From Marinomonas rhizomae (lineage in GTDB: Bacteria; Pseudomonadota; Gammaproteobacteria; Pseudomonadales; Marinomonadaceae), in the NCBI RefSeq assembly GCF_024397855.1, contig NZ_CP073343.1:3720001-3784000 (forward strand): a stretch of DNA of 64,000 nucleotides, in the 5' to 3' direction. Below the pieces are notes generated by a model. That model searched no databases. It saw only the letters and a list, made by a program, of their open reading frames with translations, and was not told the DNA's origin. Below, one piece after another: positions 46,224 through 56,697 of the stretch (the first letter of the stretch is position 1; each line of letters starts with the position of its first letter). Position numbers and translations under genes: made by a program.

Positions 46224-47174
46224 TTAATCAGCCAGAACGTTTTTTTGTAAAAAGCCTCGCTCGACCAATTGCATCAAAAGAGCTTTGGTGCGCTCACGAA
46301 ACATATCTCGCAATAAACGCACCGTTGGCGTAATAGACTGGCGACTTGGACAAATCAACCAAAGTTCACCTTGTGGGATGTTATAATCTGTCAACAAGGG
46401 CACTACGCGACCAGCAAGCAAATCATTAGCTATATCCAAAGAGGATTTAACCGCTACCCCTTTTCCTGCCACACACCAACGCCTCACTAAGTCGCCATCG
46501 TTCGCCGCACAATAGGCTTTAGGCTTAACCTTGTAAGTCTTATCTGCCCCAGACTCGTTACCAGAGAAGTGCCATGTATCGTTCAAAATATTTTGCAGCT
46601 GATAAAACAAACCTTGGTGATTGAGCAAATCTTTAGGGTGTTTCGGTGCATTCTGTAATTCCAAGTAACTTGGGCTGGCGACCAATAAACGCGGTACGTT
46701 ACAAATTTTAAAGCCATAGACATTGGAATCTGCTGGCGCACCATAACGCAGAGCAATATCCAACGCATCTCGATAAAAATCGACATTGCTGTCGCTAATA
46801 TGTGCCCGCAGTGTCACTTTTGGATGTTGCACCATAAAGTCATCCACCCAAGGAATCGCAATATTGCGCCCCAAGTCAGACGAAACAGCTAAGCGAATTT
46901 CACCACTAATAATATCCAGATCATTATGAATAGTTTGTTTTGCTTGATCCAACATAGACATAGCAGAAATACACTGGGGCAAGTAACGCTCGCCCGCACT
47001 AGAAAGTCGTAGATGGCGCGTAGTACGCACAAACAACTCGACACCAAGCGCAGCCTCTATTCGCTTAACAGCGGCGCTCGCTGTCGCCATTTGCATGTCT
47101 AAATGCGTGGCTGCAGCCGTAATACTGCGAAACTCCGCGACTTTAAGCACGACTCGAAGATCTTCAAGCTGCAT
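46224..47174 (-). CDS. LysR family transcriptional regulator
   Basis: A 316-residue regulator with the N-terminal DNA-binding region MQLEDLRVVLKVAEFRSITA through HLDMQMATASAAVKRIEAALG and LFVRTTRHLRLSSAGERYLP. The effector domain belongs to the CrgA-like branch (SGEIRLAVSSDLGRNIAIPW). It is divergent from the nfsB-like gene, with 175 bases between them, which is the usual arrangement for a LysR regulator and its target. Confidence 0.88.
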   Translation of the reverse strand: MQLEDLRVVLKVAEFRSITAAATHLDMQMATASAAVKRIEAALGVELFVRTTRHLRLSSAGERYLPQCISAMSMLDQAKQTIHNDLDIISGEIRLAVSSDLGRNIAIPWVDDFMVQHPKVTLRAHISDSNVDFYRDALDIALRYGAPADSNVYGFKICNVPRLLVASPSYLELQNAPKHPKDLLNHQGLFYQLQNILNDTWHFSGNESGADKTYKVKPKAYCAANDGDLVRRWCVAGKGVAVKSSLDIANDLLAGRVVPLLTDYNIPQGELWLICPSRQSITPTVRLLRDMFRERTKALLMQLVERGFLQKNVLAD

Positions 47175-47349
47175 GAACTACCCCCTATTGGATATGAAAA
47201 CCACCACTTATTATCAATTAATATTTGATAATAATTCAATGAAAACCCTGTTTTTCATTTAGCTGAGTCTCGTTACTATAACGCCATTGAATTGAACGAC
47301 TCTAGCTTTCTAGGGTGCCAAACAGTTTTACTTATTTTGGAGAGAGAAG

Positions 47350-48006
47350 ATGTCACACCAGATTATTACTGATCTAGAAAAACGCCATACAGCAAAACAT
47401 TACGATGCGGTGCAGAAAATTCCTCAGGCCGATTTAGACGTTATCTACGAAGCAATGCGCCTATCGCCTTCTTCTATTAACTCGCAGCCATGGAAATTTA
47501 TCGTGATTGAAAGCGACGCGGCAAAACAGCGCTTCCACGATACCTTTGCGAACAAATTCCAGTTCAACCAAAAACACGCTAAAGGCGCTTCGCACATTAT
47601 TTTATTTGCACACAAAACTCACTACAGCCGTGAAGACTACGCAAATGTGGTGGATAAAGGCATTGAAGATGGCCGCACCAAACCCGAAAACAGAGAGCAA
47701 GCTTTTGGCGGTTTTGTGTTTGCAGAAATGAACATGGACGAAAACGGTAACAACGCAGCATGGACAAAGTCACAAACTTACATCGCACTTGGTAATGTTA
47801 TGCATACAGCCGCTCGCCTTGGTATTGACTCCACGCCTATGGAAGGTGTTGACCCAGAATTGATCGGAGAAATCTTCAGTGCAGAACTGGAAGGTTACCA
47901 ATGCGACGTAGCACTCGCGATCGGTTATCACCACAAAGACGAAGACTACAACGCCGCATTACCTAAATCGCGTCTAGCAATGAAAGACGTAGTAACCGTA
48001 CTTTAA
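47350..48006 (+). CDS. nfsB: NAD(P)H nitroreductase, NfsB family
   Basis: A 218-residue FMN enzyme of the NfsB/FRase I family. It shows RHTAKHYDAVQKIPQADLD, RLSPSSINSQPWKFIVIESD for FMN binding, and GIDSTPMEGVDPELIGEIF with VALAIGYHHKDEDYNAALPKS. It reduces nitro compounds, quinones or flavins. The gene has GGAGAGAGA as ribosome site and is followed by a terminator, so it is a single-gene unit, probably under control of the divergent LysR gene. Confidence 0.92.
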   Translation: MSHQIITDLEKRHTAKHYDAVQKIPQADLDVIYEAMRLSPSSINSQPWKFIVIESDAAKQRFHDTFANKFQFNQKHAKGASHIILFAHKTHYSREDYANVVDKGIEDGRTKPENREQAFGGFVFAEMNMDENGNNAAWTKSQTYIALGNVMHTAARLGIDSTPMEGVDPELIGEIFSAELEGYQCDVALAIGYHHKDEDYNAALPKSRLAMKDVVTVL

Positions 48007-48022
48007 AGTTTATTTAAAAAGC

Positions 48023-48058
48023 AAAAAGAGCAAGCCATGAAAGTGACTTGCTCTTTTT
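48023..48058. terminator. Terminator after nfsB
   Basis: AAAAAGAGCAAG and CTTGCTCTTTTT form a perfect 12-bp stem around a 12-base loop with a final T run, 16 bases after the stop codon. It separates nfsB from the convergent DUF924 gene. Confidence 0.9.
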
Positions 48059-48103
48059 TATACTTAAAAATATCACACGCAAAATAAGCTTAATATACTG
48101 TTT

Positions 48104-48640
48104 TTAAAAACTTGAATTAGGCTCTTCTAAAAATGCCAACTCTTCTGCAGAAGACTGACGACCTAAAATAGCATTTCTGTGTGGATAACGGCCGAAACGA
48201 TCCACAATTTTTTTGTGTTTTAACTCGAAATCCAGATTATTAACTATTCCCAAATCTCTAAATAGAGTTACTGCTTCCTCATGAATCACAGCGGATTCAC
48301 TGTGCATATACGGCATATATAAAAAGCTTCGCTCTGAAAGCGATAACTCTTGGTCAAAACCTTTGGAGATAGCCACTTGAGCCAAGGCTAAAGCCATAGG
48401 GTCAGCAGCAAAGGATGCTGGTTTATCGCGGTAAATATTACGTGAGAATTGGTCCAGTATGATTATTTCAGCCAAGGCGCTTTTAGGAGAATGACGCCAA
48501 GCAGACAGTTCTCCCTGAACGGCTTGTTGATGAAGTTCTCCGAAACGATTTTTTATTGTGTTATCAAAGTCGATGTTTTTCTCAAACCATTGATTTGGTT
48601 CAATATCGTTAAACCAAAAATCCAATACTCTTTGATACAT
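48104..48640 (-). CDS. DUF924 family protein
   Basis: A 178-residue helical protein that I recognise as DUF924 (TPR-like fold). The first block is VLDFWFNDIEPNQWFEKN, followed by AEIIILDQFSRNIYRDKPASFAADPMAL, the most conserved family stretch, and later GRYPHRNAILGRQSS. No enzymatic activity is established that I know of. It stands alone between nfsB and hutG and shows no sign of co-transcription. Confidence 0.85.
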   Translation of the reverse strand: MYQRVLDFWFNDIEPNQWFEKNIDFDNTIKNRFGELHQQAVQGELSAWRHSPKSALAEIIILDQFSRNIYRDKPASFAADPMALALAQVAISKGFDQELSLSERSFLYMPYMHSESAVIHEEAVTLFRDLGIVNNLDFELKHKKIVDRFGRYPHRNAILGRQSSAEELAFLEEPNSSF

Positions 48641-48729
48641 AACGTCCGCCTCGCACTTACAGAGTAACTAAAAATATAGTGGTTAGAACTGTTAAATTCC
48701 AATCACTATATTTTTAATATTCCAGCAAA

Positions 48730-49545
48730 CTACAGCCTAATCGCTGTTAATGCCTCAATCACGTCTTTCAGCTGCTGTGTAATTAATGGCTGTTTCTGCT
48801 TATCAAGCTGATACTCAGATTCTTTCGCTAGTTCGTCGTTAATGTAAGTTGCTTGGGAAAGTTCGAGCTGGATGGCGTGAATGCCGTCGTTTGGTTGGCC
48901 GAAATGACGAGTAATGTAGCCGCCTTTAAAACGGCCATTGAGTACTTGCGTGTAGTTTGGTCGCAATATTTGCGTGACGGCGTTTGCGATTGTCTCGTCA
49001 CAAGCTTTGCCTTCATTGGTGCCCCAGTTAAAATCTGGCAATGTGCCTTCAAACAACATAGGCACTTCCGCTGCGATGCTGTGGGCATCGAACAATATAG
49101 CGTAGCCGAATTTGGCTTTGAGTCGCGCGAGTTCTTGCTCAATCGTGCCGTGATAGGGTTTCCAAATATGCTCTTTACAAAAGGTTTTATGCTCGTCACT
49201 TGGTGCTTTACCTTCAGCAAAAACAGGCGTGTCTTCGAATAAAATGTCGGGGAACAGACCCGTGGTTTTCGTCGCGTAAAGTGGCTTGTCATCATAGGGA
49301 CGATTAAGGTCAATAACATAACGGGAGTAATTTGCCTTGATAAAGCCCACCCCCAATGACTCTAAAAAATCATAAAGCTCAGGAATAAACCAATCCGTAT
49401 CGGGCAGTTTTTTAGCTTGATCTGTCAATCCAGCTTGTACCTCAGCCGTTAAGTTCAAACCAGAATGCGGCATGCTGACCAGCAAAGGCGAATCGCCCTG
49501 AATAAAATCAAATGCCGGTACGGCTAATACGTCATGCGTTGTCAT
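48730..49545 (-). CDS. hutG: N-formylglutamate deformylase HutG
   Basis: A 271-residue zinc-dependent amidohydrolase of the N-formylglutamate amidohydrolase family, which makes glutamate and formate in the last step of the five-step histidine route. LLVSMPHSGLNL, YVIDLNRPYDDKPLY, ILFDAHSIAAEVP and GGYITRHFGQPNDGIHAIQLELSQ include the expected His/Asp metal ligands. It starts with AGAGGAAA as ribosome site, 11 bases after the hutI stop, so it is co-transcribed with hutI. The presence of HutF on the other strand fits this variant. Confidence 0.94.
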   Translation of the reverse strand: MTTHDVLAVPAFDFIQGDSPLLVSMPHSGLNLTAEVQAGLTDQAKKLPDTDWFIPELYDFLESLGVGFIKANYSRYVIDLNRPYDDKPLYATKTTGLFPDILFEDTPVFAEGKAPSDEHKTFCKEHIWKPYHGTIEQELARLKAKFGYAILFDAHSIAAEVPMLFEGTLPDFNWGTNEGKACDETIANAVTQILRPNYTQVLNGRFKGGYITRHFGQPNDGIHAIQLELSQATYINDELAKESEYQLDKQKQPLITQQLKDVIEALTAIRL

Positions 49546-49556
49546 TATGTTTCCTC

Positions 49557-50801
49557 TTAACTACTTTTGCCTTCATAGATTCTATTTTTTACTAGGTTGC
49601 CGCCAAGCCAATAGCTTAGCTCACCTGGGCTTTCTACATCCCAGCACACAAAGTCAGCGGCTTTCCCCACTTCTAAGCTACCATGAGTATCCGCCATACC
49701 CAATGCTTTTGCAGCATGGATGGTCGCGCCAGCCAACGACTCTTCTGGCGTCAGTGCGAACAAGGTACACGCCATGTTCATCATTAGTCGAAGCGACAAC
49801 GCAGGCGAGGTACCGGGGTTTGCATCCGTGGCAATCGCCATCGGCACGCCATATTGGCGCAGCAAGGCGATCGGCGGACGTTGGGTTTCTTTTAGTGTAA
49901 AAAACGCCCCCGGCAATAACACCGCAACCGTGCCGGATTCTGCCATGGCTTTTACGTCTGATTCTTCAATAAATTCAATATGATCCGCCGACAACGCCTT
50001 GAACGACGATGCCATAGAAGTTCCACCTAACGAAGACAATTGCTCCGCATGGATTTTCACTGGCAAGCCCAATGACTCTGCGGTTTTAAAATAGCGCGCC
50101 ACTTGCTCGGTGCTAAAGGCAATGCCTTCGCAAAAAGCATCCACCGCATCAGCCACGCCAAGCTCAGCCACTTTTGGTAGAACCGTGTCACATAGGTAAT
50201 CAATATAAGCGTCTTTATCGTCATATTCTGGCGGCATGGCATGTGCTGCCAAACAAGTACGTTTTACCGTCACGGGAAATTGCTTTCCTAGTTCCGTCGC
50301 TACGCTAAGCATTTTCAATTCTGCATCGAGGGACAGACCATAGCCAGATTTGATCTCAACTGTGGTCACACCATCGGCTATTAAGCTTTTCAGACGACGA
50401 GAAGCGCTAGCAATTAACTTCACTTCGCTGGCGTCACGAGTGGCTTTCACAGAGGAAGCGATACCGCCGCCCTGCTTGGCGATTTCTTGATAACTTACGC
50501 CATTCAACCGTTGTTCGAATTCACCTGCGCGGTTGCCGCCGAACACAAGGTGCGTGTGACAATCGATCAAACCCGGTGTAACCCAACCACCGCCTAAATC
50601 ATGTTCAGCCTGAGTCTCATAGGCTGGCAGGTCATGTGCTTCGCCAATCCAAGCAATACGGCCACCAACGACGCCTATCGCTGCGTTTTCAATCACGCTA
50701 TAACGACCATTTGCCATGGTCGCCACGTGCGCGTTGCGCCATAAACTGTCTAACTTCATAAAAGAATCTTGAGTCATATTTTCTGTCATGCTGTGTGCCA
50801 T
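49557..50801 (-). CDS. hutI: Imidazolonepropionase HutI
   Basis: A 414-residue metal-dependent amidohydrolase that opens imidazolone-5-propionate to formimidoylglutamate. [22 protein letters not shown] holds the HxH metal pair. [18 protein letters not shown] and [15 protein letters not shown] supply the remaining ligands. I place the start at ATG 50801-50799 (MAHSMTENM), because AGAGGGG precedes it; a 15-codon longer version exists without a ribosome site. A terminator-like hairpin separates it from hutH upstream, so hutI-hutG may have a separate promoter. Confidence 0.94.
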   Translation of the reverse strand: MAHSMTENMTQDSFMKLDSLWRNAHVATMANGRYSVIENAAIGVVGGRIAWIGEAHDLPAYETQAEHDLGGGWVTPGLIDCHTHLVFGGNRAGEFEQRLNGVSYQEIAKQGGGIASSVKATRDASEVKLIASASRRLKSLIADGVTTVEIKSGYGLSLDAELKMLSVATELGKQFPVTVKRTCLAAHAMPPEYDDKDAYIDYLCDTVLPKVAELGVADAVDAFCEGIAFSTEQVARYFKTAESLGLPVKIHAEQLSSLGGTSMASSFKALSADHIEFIEESDVKAMAESGTVAVLLPGAFFTLKETQRPPIALLRQYGVPMAIATDANPGTSPALSLRLMMNMACTLFALTPEESLAGATIHAAKALGMADTHGSLEVGKAADFVCWDVESPGELSYWLGGNLVKNRIYEGKSS

Positions 50802-50866
50802 AGCCCCTCTTTTTCGCTCAATTTTTATAACGATCATTGATGCCATAGCATCATAGTAAAAACGAA

Positions 50867-50893
50867 AAAAGCAGTTCCTAAAGAACTGCTTTT
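50867..50893. terminator. Terminator between hutH and hutI
   Basis: AAAAGCAGTTC and GAACTGCTTTT form a perfect 11-bp stem around a five-base loop, 19 bases after the hutH stop. On the minus strand a T run follows. A 16-base palindrome TGATGC-CATA-GCATCA lies at 50838-50853, between this terminator and hutI, and could be an operator. Confidence 0.85.
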
Positions 50894-50911
50894 AAAATCT
50901 AACTCAGCAGA

Positions 50912-52450
50912 TTACACAACCAAACTTGGTAACAAGCCATCAGGCATGGTGTCGTTATGAACCGCTTCCAACAAGAGTTCATTCGCTTTTTCAATATCGG
51001 TCGCGAAGTAACGGTCTTTATCATAGAAAGGCACACGAGCACGCAATGTCGCACGAGCGTTTTCTAGACGTTTGCTGGATTTCAATGGTGCGCGGAAGTC
51101 CAAACCTTGTACCGCAGACAGAATTTCCACTGCTAAGATACCGCGGGTATTTTCCGCCATGTCTTTCAAGCGGCGCGCTGCGAAGGTCGCCATAGAAACG
51201 TGGTCTTCTTGGTTCGCCGAAGTCGGCAAACTATCAACAGACGCAGGGTGCGCGTAGGTTTTATTCTCGCTCGCCAATGCCGCTGCCGTTACTTGCGCAA
51301 TCATGAAACCAGAGTTTACACCGCCATTGTCTACTAGAAACGGAGGCAGTTTGCTCAAGTTACTGTCGATCAACAACGCCATACGACGTTCTGACAAACT
51401 ACCAATTTCAGCAATCGCCAAAGCAAGGTTATCTGCAGCCATAGCGACAGGCTCTGCATGGAAATTACCGCCAGAAATGATGTCGCCTTCCGCGGCAAAT
51501 ACTAATGGGTTGTCCGATACTGAGTTCGCTTCCACACACAAGACTTTTGCAGTACTGCGAATTTGTTCTAGGCACGCGCCCATTACTTGCGGCTGACAAC
51601 GTAGAGAATACGGGTCTTGGACTTTCTCACAACCTTGGTGAGAATCGCCCAACTCTGATGTTTCCCCTAATAGGTGACGATACGCTGCCGCGGCATCCAT
51701 TTGCGTTTGATGCCCGCGCACTTCATGAATTCGCGCATCGAATGGGCTACGGCTACCAAGCGCTGCTTCCACAGACAAAGAGCCACACACAACAGCGGAC
51801 GCAAACAAATCTTCCGCTTCAAATAAACCTTCTAGGGCAAACGCCGTCGATGCTTGCGTGCCGTTTAACAGTGCTAGACCTTCTTTTGGCGCTAAAGCAA
51901 TTGGCTCAAGCCCTGCGATAGACAAAGCGGCTTGACCAGAAATGACTTCACCACGGTAGCGAGCTTTGCCTTCTCCTAGCAAAATCGTACTCATGTGCGC
52001 CAATGGCGCTAAATCACCCGACGCACCTACCGAACCTTTTTTCGGAATGCATGGATACACTTCTTTATTAATCAACGTTAGCAACGCTTGAATCACTTCA
52101 AGACGAATACCAGAGAAACCACGGGCAAGGCTGTTTACTTTCAGCGCCATAATCAATTTGACGGTTTTGTCTTCCATTAGCTGACCGATGCCCGCTGCAT
52201 GAGACAGTACGATACTGCGTTGTAACTCATCCAAATCTTCTGGTGCAATACGCGTATTCGCCAACAAACCAAAGCCAGTGTTAATACCATACACCGTGCG
52301 ATTTTCTGCAATTACATCATTAACAACTTGTGTACTGGCGTGAATCGCGGGGAAAGCGCTTTCGTCTAGCGTCAGCTTAACGTGACGACGGCTAATTTGG
52401 CGCAATTCGTTTAGAGTCAATTGACCTGGTTTTATGGTTAATTCAAACAT
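50912..52450 (-). CDS. hutH: Histidine ammonia-lyase HutH
   Basis: A 512-residue MIO-dependent lyase that turns histidine into urocanate and ammonia. The Ala143-Ser144-Gly145 triad in [14 protein letters not shown], which cyclises to MIO, is intact. Catalytic Tyr54 (VYGINTGFG), His84 (SHAAG), Asn in LLNGTQ, Tyr and Arg in DPYSLRC, Phe in GGNFHAEP and Glu in QEDHVSM are present. I start at ATG 52450-52448, with GGAGAAC in front. A 156-base gap separates it from hutU and contains hairpins. This is the functional histidase of the cluster. Confidence 0.97.
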   Translation of the reverse strand: MFELTIKPGQLTLNELRQISRRHVKLTLDESAFPAIHASTQVVNDVIAENRTVYGINTGFGLLANTRIAPEDLDELQRSIVLSHAAGIGQLMEDKTVKLIMALKVNSLARGFSGIRLEVIQALLTLINKEVYPCIPKKGSVGASGDLAPLAHMSTILLGEGKARYRGEVISGQAALSIAGLEPIALAPKEGLALLNGTQASTAFALEGLFEAEDLFASAVVCGSLSVEAALGSRSPFDARIHEVRGHQTQMDAAAAYRHLLGETSELGDSHQGCEKVQDPYSLRCQPQVMGACLEQIRSTAKVLCVEANSVSDNPLVFAAEGDIISGGNFHAEPVAMAADNLALAIAEIGSLSERRMALLIDSNLSKLPPFLVDNGGVNSGFMIAQVTAAALASENKTYAHPASVDSLPTSANQEDHVSMATFAARRLKDMAENTRGILAVEILSAVQGLDFRAPLKSSKRLENARATLRARVPFYDKDRYFATDIEKANELLLEAVHNDTMPDGLLPSLVV

Positions 52451-52540
52451 AGTGTTCTCCAATTTTGATGTCATATTTTGCCATCAAATAATTTTTATTA
52501 TATTGTTTTACGCCCTTGTGAGGCTTCTTCTATACGCATT

Positions 52541-52578
52541 ACGCAGCACTTAAAACAAATAATATTTAAGTGCTACGT
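52541..52578. terminator. Hairpin after hutU
   Basis: ACGCAGCACTTAAA and TTTAAGTGCTACGT pair over 14 positions with one mismatch, around a 10-base loop. It lies 28 bases after the hutU stop, without a proper T run, and may reduce read-through into hutH. Closer to hutH, TTTGATG (52464) and CATCAAA (52482) form another short dyad. Confidence 0.6.
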
Positions 52579-52605
52579 CATATCTAAAGACCAAGTAATT
52601 ATCTA

Positions 52606-54294
52606 TTACTTACCAGTGATCATAGGTAAATTTAACCCCTGCTCTTTCGCGCAATCGATAGCAATATCATAACCCGCATCCGCATGACGCATCACACCAG
52701 TCGCTGGATCGTTATGAAGAACACGAGCAATACGCGCTGCCGCATCGTCACTACCGTCACACACAATTACCATGCCGGAATGCTGAGAGAAGCCCATACC
52801 TACGCCACCGCCGTGGTGTAAAGATACCCAAGTCGCACCAGATGCTGTGTTCAGCAAGGCATTCAATAGAGGCCAATCTGATACGGCATCTGAGCCATCT
52901 TTCATGCCTTCCGTTTCGCGGTTCGGGCTAGATACAGAACCAGAGTCAAGATGGTCACGACCGATAACGATTGGCGCAGACAATTCACCGCTACGCACCA
53001 TTTCATTAAAAGCTAAGCCAAGTTTGGCACGTTGACCAAGACCAACCCAACAAATACGCGCTGGCAAACCTTGGAATTGAATACGCTCACGAGCCATGTC
53101 TAACCAACGGTGTAAATGCTCATCATCAGGAATCAACTCTTTTACTTTGGCATCGGTTTTATAAATATCTTCTGGATCACCAGACAAAGCTGCCCAACGG
53201 AAAGGACCGATACCACGGCAGAACAACGGACGAATGTAAGCAGGTACGAAACCTGGGAAATCAAAGGCATTTTCGACACCTTCTTCCATCGCCATTTGAC
53301 GAATGTTGTTACCATAATCAAACGTTGGCACACCCATTTTTTGGAAATCCAACATGGCTTGTACATGTTTCGCCATGGATTTTTTCGCAGCAGTTACGAT
53401 TTTTTTTGACTGAGTTTGTGCTTTCTCGCGGTACTCTTCCCAGCTCATGCCTAGTGGCAAGTAGCCGTTTAATGGATCATGAGCCGATGTTTGGTCTGTC
53501 ACCATATCTGGGCGAATACCACGTTTTACCATTTCAGGTAGAATTTCTGCAGCGTTACCGCAAAGCGCGATAGACACTGCCTTGCCTTCCGCTGTGTATT
53601 TTTTGATGCGAGCCATTGCATCGTCTAGATCAGTCGCTTGCTCATCCACATAGCGAGTACGTAGGCGGAAATCTATACGGCTTTGCTGACATTCAATATT
53701 CAATGAACACGCGCCAGCCAAGGTTGCTGCTAGTGGCTGAGCACCACCCATGCCACCAAGACCCGCCGTTAATACCCAGCGACCAGCCAATTTACCATCG
53801 TAATGCTGACGACCTGCTTCAACAAAGGTTTCGTAAGTACCTTGCACAATGCCTTGGCTACCGATGTAAATCCAAGAGCCCGCTGTCATTTGGCCGTACA
53901 TCGCCAAGCCTTTCGCGTCTAGCTCGTTAAAATGTTCCCAGTTGGCCCAATGTGGCACTAGGTTTGAGTTAGCGATTAATACACGAGGTGCGTTGCTATG
54001 GGTTTTGAATACCCCCACTGGCTTACCTGATTGCACCAACAAGGTTTCGTCTTCTTCTAGCTCTTTTAGGGATTCAACAATCTTGTCATAACATTCCCAA
54101 TCACGCGCCGCACGACCAATACCACCGTAAACCACCAATTCTTCTGGGTTTTCCGCTACATCAGGATCCAGGTTGTTCATCAACATACGCATTGGCGCTT
54201 CAGTGAACCAAGATTTAGCTGTCAATGTTGTTCCAGTTGCTGCTTTTACGACACCTGCGCGGTAACGTTTTTGAGCGAGTGTTTGCTTAGTCAT
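52606..54294 (-). CDS. hutU: Urocanate hydratase HutU
   Basis: A 562-residue NAD-dependent urocanase that hydrates urocanate to imidazolone propionate. Family landmarks are [31 protein letters not shown] [17 protein letters not shown] (the NAD fold), [11 protein letters not shown], and the C-terminal [19 protein letters not shown]. The Cys of [10 protein letters not shown] is present. I start at ATG 54294-54292 behind AGGTG. It is first of the hutU-hutH-hutI-hutG row, and is divergent from hutF across 303 bases. Confidence 0.96.
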   Translation of the reverse strand: MTKQTLAQKRYRAGVVKAATGTTLTAKSWFTEAPMRMLMNNLDPDVAENPEELVVYGGIGRAARDWECYDKIVESLKELEEDETLLVQSGKPVGVFKTHSNAPRVLIANSNLVPHWANWEHFNELDAKGLAMYGQMTAGSWIYIGSQGIVQGTYETFVEAGRQHYDGKLAGRWVLTAGLGGMGGAQPLAATLAGACSLNIECQQSRIDFRLRTRYVDEQATDLDDAMARIKKYTAEGKAVSIALCGNAAEILPEMVKRGIRPDMVTDQTSAHDPLNGYLPLGMSWEEYREKAQTQSKKIVTAAKKSMAKHVQAMLDFQKMGVPTFDYGNNIRQMAMEEGVENAFDFPGFVPAYIRPLFCRGIGPFRWAALSGDPEDIYKTDAKVKELIPDDEHLHRWLDMARERIQFQGLPARICWVGLGQRAKLGLAFNEMVRSGELSAPIVIGRDHLDSGSVSSPNRETEGMKDGSDAVSDWPLLNALLNTASGATWVSLHHGGGVGMGFSQHSGMVIVCDGSDDAAARIARVLHNDPATGVMRHADAGYDIAIDCAKEQGLNLPMITGK

Positions 54295-54352
54295 TTTTTC
54301 ACCTATCAAAGAATGTCTTTTGATTCTGATTAAAAGGAAGATTTAACGAACA

Positions 54353-54362
54353 TGTATATACA
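54353..54362. promoter_or_regulatory. Putative HutC operator before hutU
   Basis: TGTATATACA, a perfect palindrome, in the context CATGTATATACAAT, lies 59 bases upstream of the hutU start. The same decamer occurs near hutF and hutX. It resembles known HutC sites. Confidence 0.65.
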
Positions 54363-54537
54363 ATTCATCTAAAGATAAAATCTAATTTTTCTAGATGCAA
54401 GCCATTTTTGAAAATAAATCCAACGAATTCAAATTAAAAAGGACAAGTGACACACACTAAAAAGCAAAAAAACCTTAACAATCAAGCACGACATAAGTGA
54501 ATCACCAGATGAAAAAGAAACTCATAAAAAACACACT

Positions 54538-54547
54538 TGTATATACA
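54538..54547. promoter_or_regulatory. Putative HutC operator before hutF
   Basis: A second TGTATATACA, in the context CTTGTATATACATT, lies 51 bases before the hutF GTG. The 303-base hutU/hutF divergent region thus contains one site for each direction; the sequence between is AT-rich without another clear feature. Confidence 0.65.
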
Positions 54548-54597
54548 TTATATTTTCCATTACACTCAAAGCATCAATATTCATTAGGACAGGACTT

Positions 54598-55998
54598 GTG
54601 ACTAGCCATAACCCCACTCATTGCGATAGCACTCAATACTATTTTGCGCAACGCGCTTTGCTCTCTTCTGGCTGGGCGAAAGATGTGCTTTTTTCTGTTA
54701 AAAATGGTCAATTTCACTCTTTTGCAGCAGACAGCGTGCCAACAGCAGACTGCCATGTTTTATCTGGCCCCGTCTTACCAACACTTGCCAACGTGCATTC
54801 TCATGCCTTTCAGCGAGTAATGGCGGGAGCCGCAGAAGTCAGCTTAAATCCGAATGATAGTTTTTGGAGTTGGCGCGATTTGATGTACAAGATCGTGCAA
54901 AAGCTTACGCCAGATGATGCTCATATCATTGCCAAACAGCTTTATATCGACATGCTAAAAGCCGGTTATACACAAGTCGGGGAATTCCACTATCTACACC
55001 ACGATGTTGGCGGAAAGCATTATGGCCAGCTCGGAGAAATGTCGAATCAGATCATCGCTGCAGCTGACGAGTCTGGGCTAGGCTTAACGTTGCTACCTGT
55101 GCTGTATTCGCACTCTGGTTTTGGAGGACAAGCACCGAACGCCGGACAAGCGCGCTTCATCAACAGCACAGATTCTTATTTGGCGTTACATCAAGCCTGC
55201 GATAAAGCATTAGCAAATCATCCTCGCCATAAATTGGGGATCTGTTTTCACTCGCTGCGCGCTGTGACCAAACCACAAATTGAGACTGTACTTTCTGCGT
55301 TAAAACAAGACGTTCCGATACACATTCATATCGCCGAGCAACAAAAAGAAGTGCAAGACAGCTTAGCTTTCAGCGGGCAACGTCCAGTGGAATGGCTACA
55401 TAATGAAGTCGGCCTAAATGGTCGCTGGTGCTTGGTTCACGCCACTCATCTAACCGATACAGAACGCCAAGCCATCGCCAGCAACCAAGCGGTAGCAGGG
55501 CTTTGCCCGACGACAGAAGCAAATTTAGGCGATGGCATTTTCCCAGGCGTAGCGTTCGAACAAGACGGAGGCCGTTGGGGTATTGGCTCAGACAGCCATG
55601 TGAGCTTGTCGATTGTCGAAGAATTACGAACTTACGAATACGGGCAGCGCCTACGCGACCAACAACGCAATCGTTTATATCGTGCCGACCAAACCAGTAT
55701 TGGTGACAACCTTTATCAGCAAGCTTTGTTGGGTGGCAATCAAGCCTGCGATGTGTCATTAGGGTTAAGCCAAGGTAACCGAGCAGACTTTATAGTACTC
55801 GACGAATCTCATCCTTTTATCGCCGCAAGTGAAGCAAAAGACCTACTCAATCGCTGGCTATTCGCCACTAATGAAAACCTTGTGAAAGACGTTTTTGTCG
55901 CTGGCAAACACACCATAAAAGACTTCCACCACCAGCATGAAGACAGCAGCCGTCTGGCCTTTACTCAAGTCATTAAAAAGGCCATGTACCATGCCTAA
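54598..55998 (+). CDS. hutF: Formimidoylglutamate deiminase HutF
   Basis: A 466-residue zinc amidohydrolase that converts N-formimidoyl-glutamate to N-formylglutamate and ammonia. LPTLANVHSHAFQRVMAG has the HxH metal pair, IHIHIAEQ and LVHATHLTDTE further ligands, and WGIGSDSHVSLSIVEELR the final Asp. It starts with GTG. Its product is the substrate of HutG, also in this window. Its 3' end overlaps hutD by eight bases. Confidence 0.94.
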   Translation: MTSHNPTHCDSTQYYFAQRALLSSGWAKDVLFSVKNGQFHSFAADSVPTADCHVLSGPVLPTLANVHSHAFQRVMAGAAEVSLNPNDSFWSWRDLMYKIVQKLTPDDAHIIAKQLYIDMLKAGYTQVGEFHYLHHDVGGKHYGQLGEMSNQIIAAADESGLGLTLLPVLYSHSGFGGQAPNAGQARFINSTDSYLALHQACDKALANHPRHKLGICFHSLRAVTKPQIETVLSALKQDVPIHIHIAEQQKEVQDSLAFSGQRPVEWLHNEVGLNGRWCLVHATHLTDTERQAIASNQAVAGLCPTTEANLGDGIFPGVAFEQDGGRWGIGSDSHVSLSIVEELRTYEYGQRLRDQQRNRLYRADQTSIGDNLYQQALLGGNQACDVSLGLSQGNRADFIVLDESHPFIAASEAKDLLNRWLFATNENLVKDVFVAGKHTIKDFHHQHEDSSRLAFTQVIKKAMYHA

Positions 55999-56590
55999 TT
56001 TCATTATTATCGAGCAATCACAATTCTTGCGAATGCCATGGAAAAACGGCCTTGGCGAAACCCTAGAGATTCAACGTCATGAAGATAAAATAGGCCTACG
56101 TTTTCGTATCAGCCAGGCTTCGGTTGTGGAAAACGGCATGTTTTCCGATTTCAGCGGATTGCATCGCACCTTGGTGTTGTTATCTGGTGAAGGCATGACA
56201 CTCGAACACACAGATAGCAGCAGCAAAAGCAGTCATATTTTAAACAAGCTACTAGACATAGCGCGCTTCTCAGGTGGTGATGAAACTTATGCCACACTGA
56301 AAAGTGGCAAAATTGAAGACCTGAATATCATGGTGCGAGACACCGACACTCAAGCAAAAGTAGAAGCATACTCAGCACCTTGCTCGGTATTACTTTCAAA
56401 TAACGATACCTCGATCTCAACTAGCGACACCTTGTTCAGTGGTTTTTATGCTGCTGAAGACACTGTGATGGATATAGAGAGCGCAACTCCTTTGCTAATC
56501 AAAGCACACAGCATGGTAATTTTTTCAGAAGAAATCAATGCGACATTGGCTCAAGGAAACGGCATATTGATAAAAGTGACCGCGATTTAA
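55991..56590 (+). CDS. hutD: HutD family protein
   Basis: A 199-residue bicupin of the HutD family, which in Pseudomonas is thought to limit hut operon output, possibly by binding formylglutamate or another intermediate. RMPWKNGLGETLEIQRH is the conserved N-terminal block, followed by RISQASVVENGMFSDFSGLHRTLVLLSGEGM. I start at ATG 55991, overlapping hutF, because the longer reading would sit inside hutF. It ends with a strong terminator downstream. Confidence 0.9.
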   Translation: MPNFIIIEQSQFLRMPWKNGLGETLEIQRHEDKIGLRFRISQASVVENGMFSDFSGLHRTLVLLSGEGMTLEHTDSSSKSSHILNKLLDIARFSGGDETYATLKSGKIEDLNIMVRDTDTQAKVEAYSAPCSVLLSNNDTSISTSDTLFSGFYAAEDTVMDIESATPLLIKAHSMVIFSEEINATLAQGNGILIKVTAI

Positions 56591-56633
56591 CGCTTCACTC
56601 GGACAAGCATACACTTTAAAAAAGTACTCCCTT

Positions 56634-56672
56634 GACCCTTTCAACCAATCTAAGTTGAAAGGGTCTTTTTTT
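56634..56672. terminator. Terminator after hutFD
   Basis: GACCCTTTCAAC and GTTGAAAGGGTC form a perfect 12-bp stem around an 8-base loop, followed by seven T. It lies between the convergent hutD and hutH-like genes. Confidence 0.92.
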
Positions 56673-56697
56673 AGAGCGACTTTCTTACTATCGAATA

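Noticed and set aside
48828..49319. A 163-codon frame overlapping hutG on the same strand
   Set aside because: It is a +1 frame shadow of hutG, whose sequence matches its family throughout.
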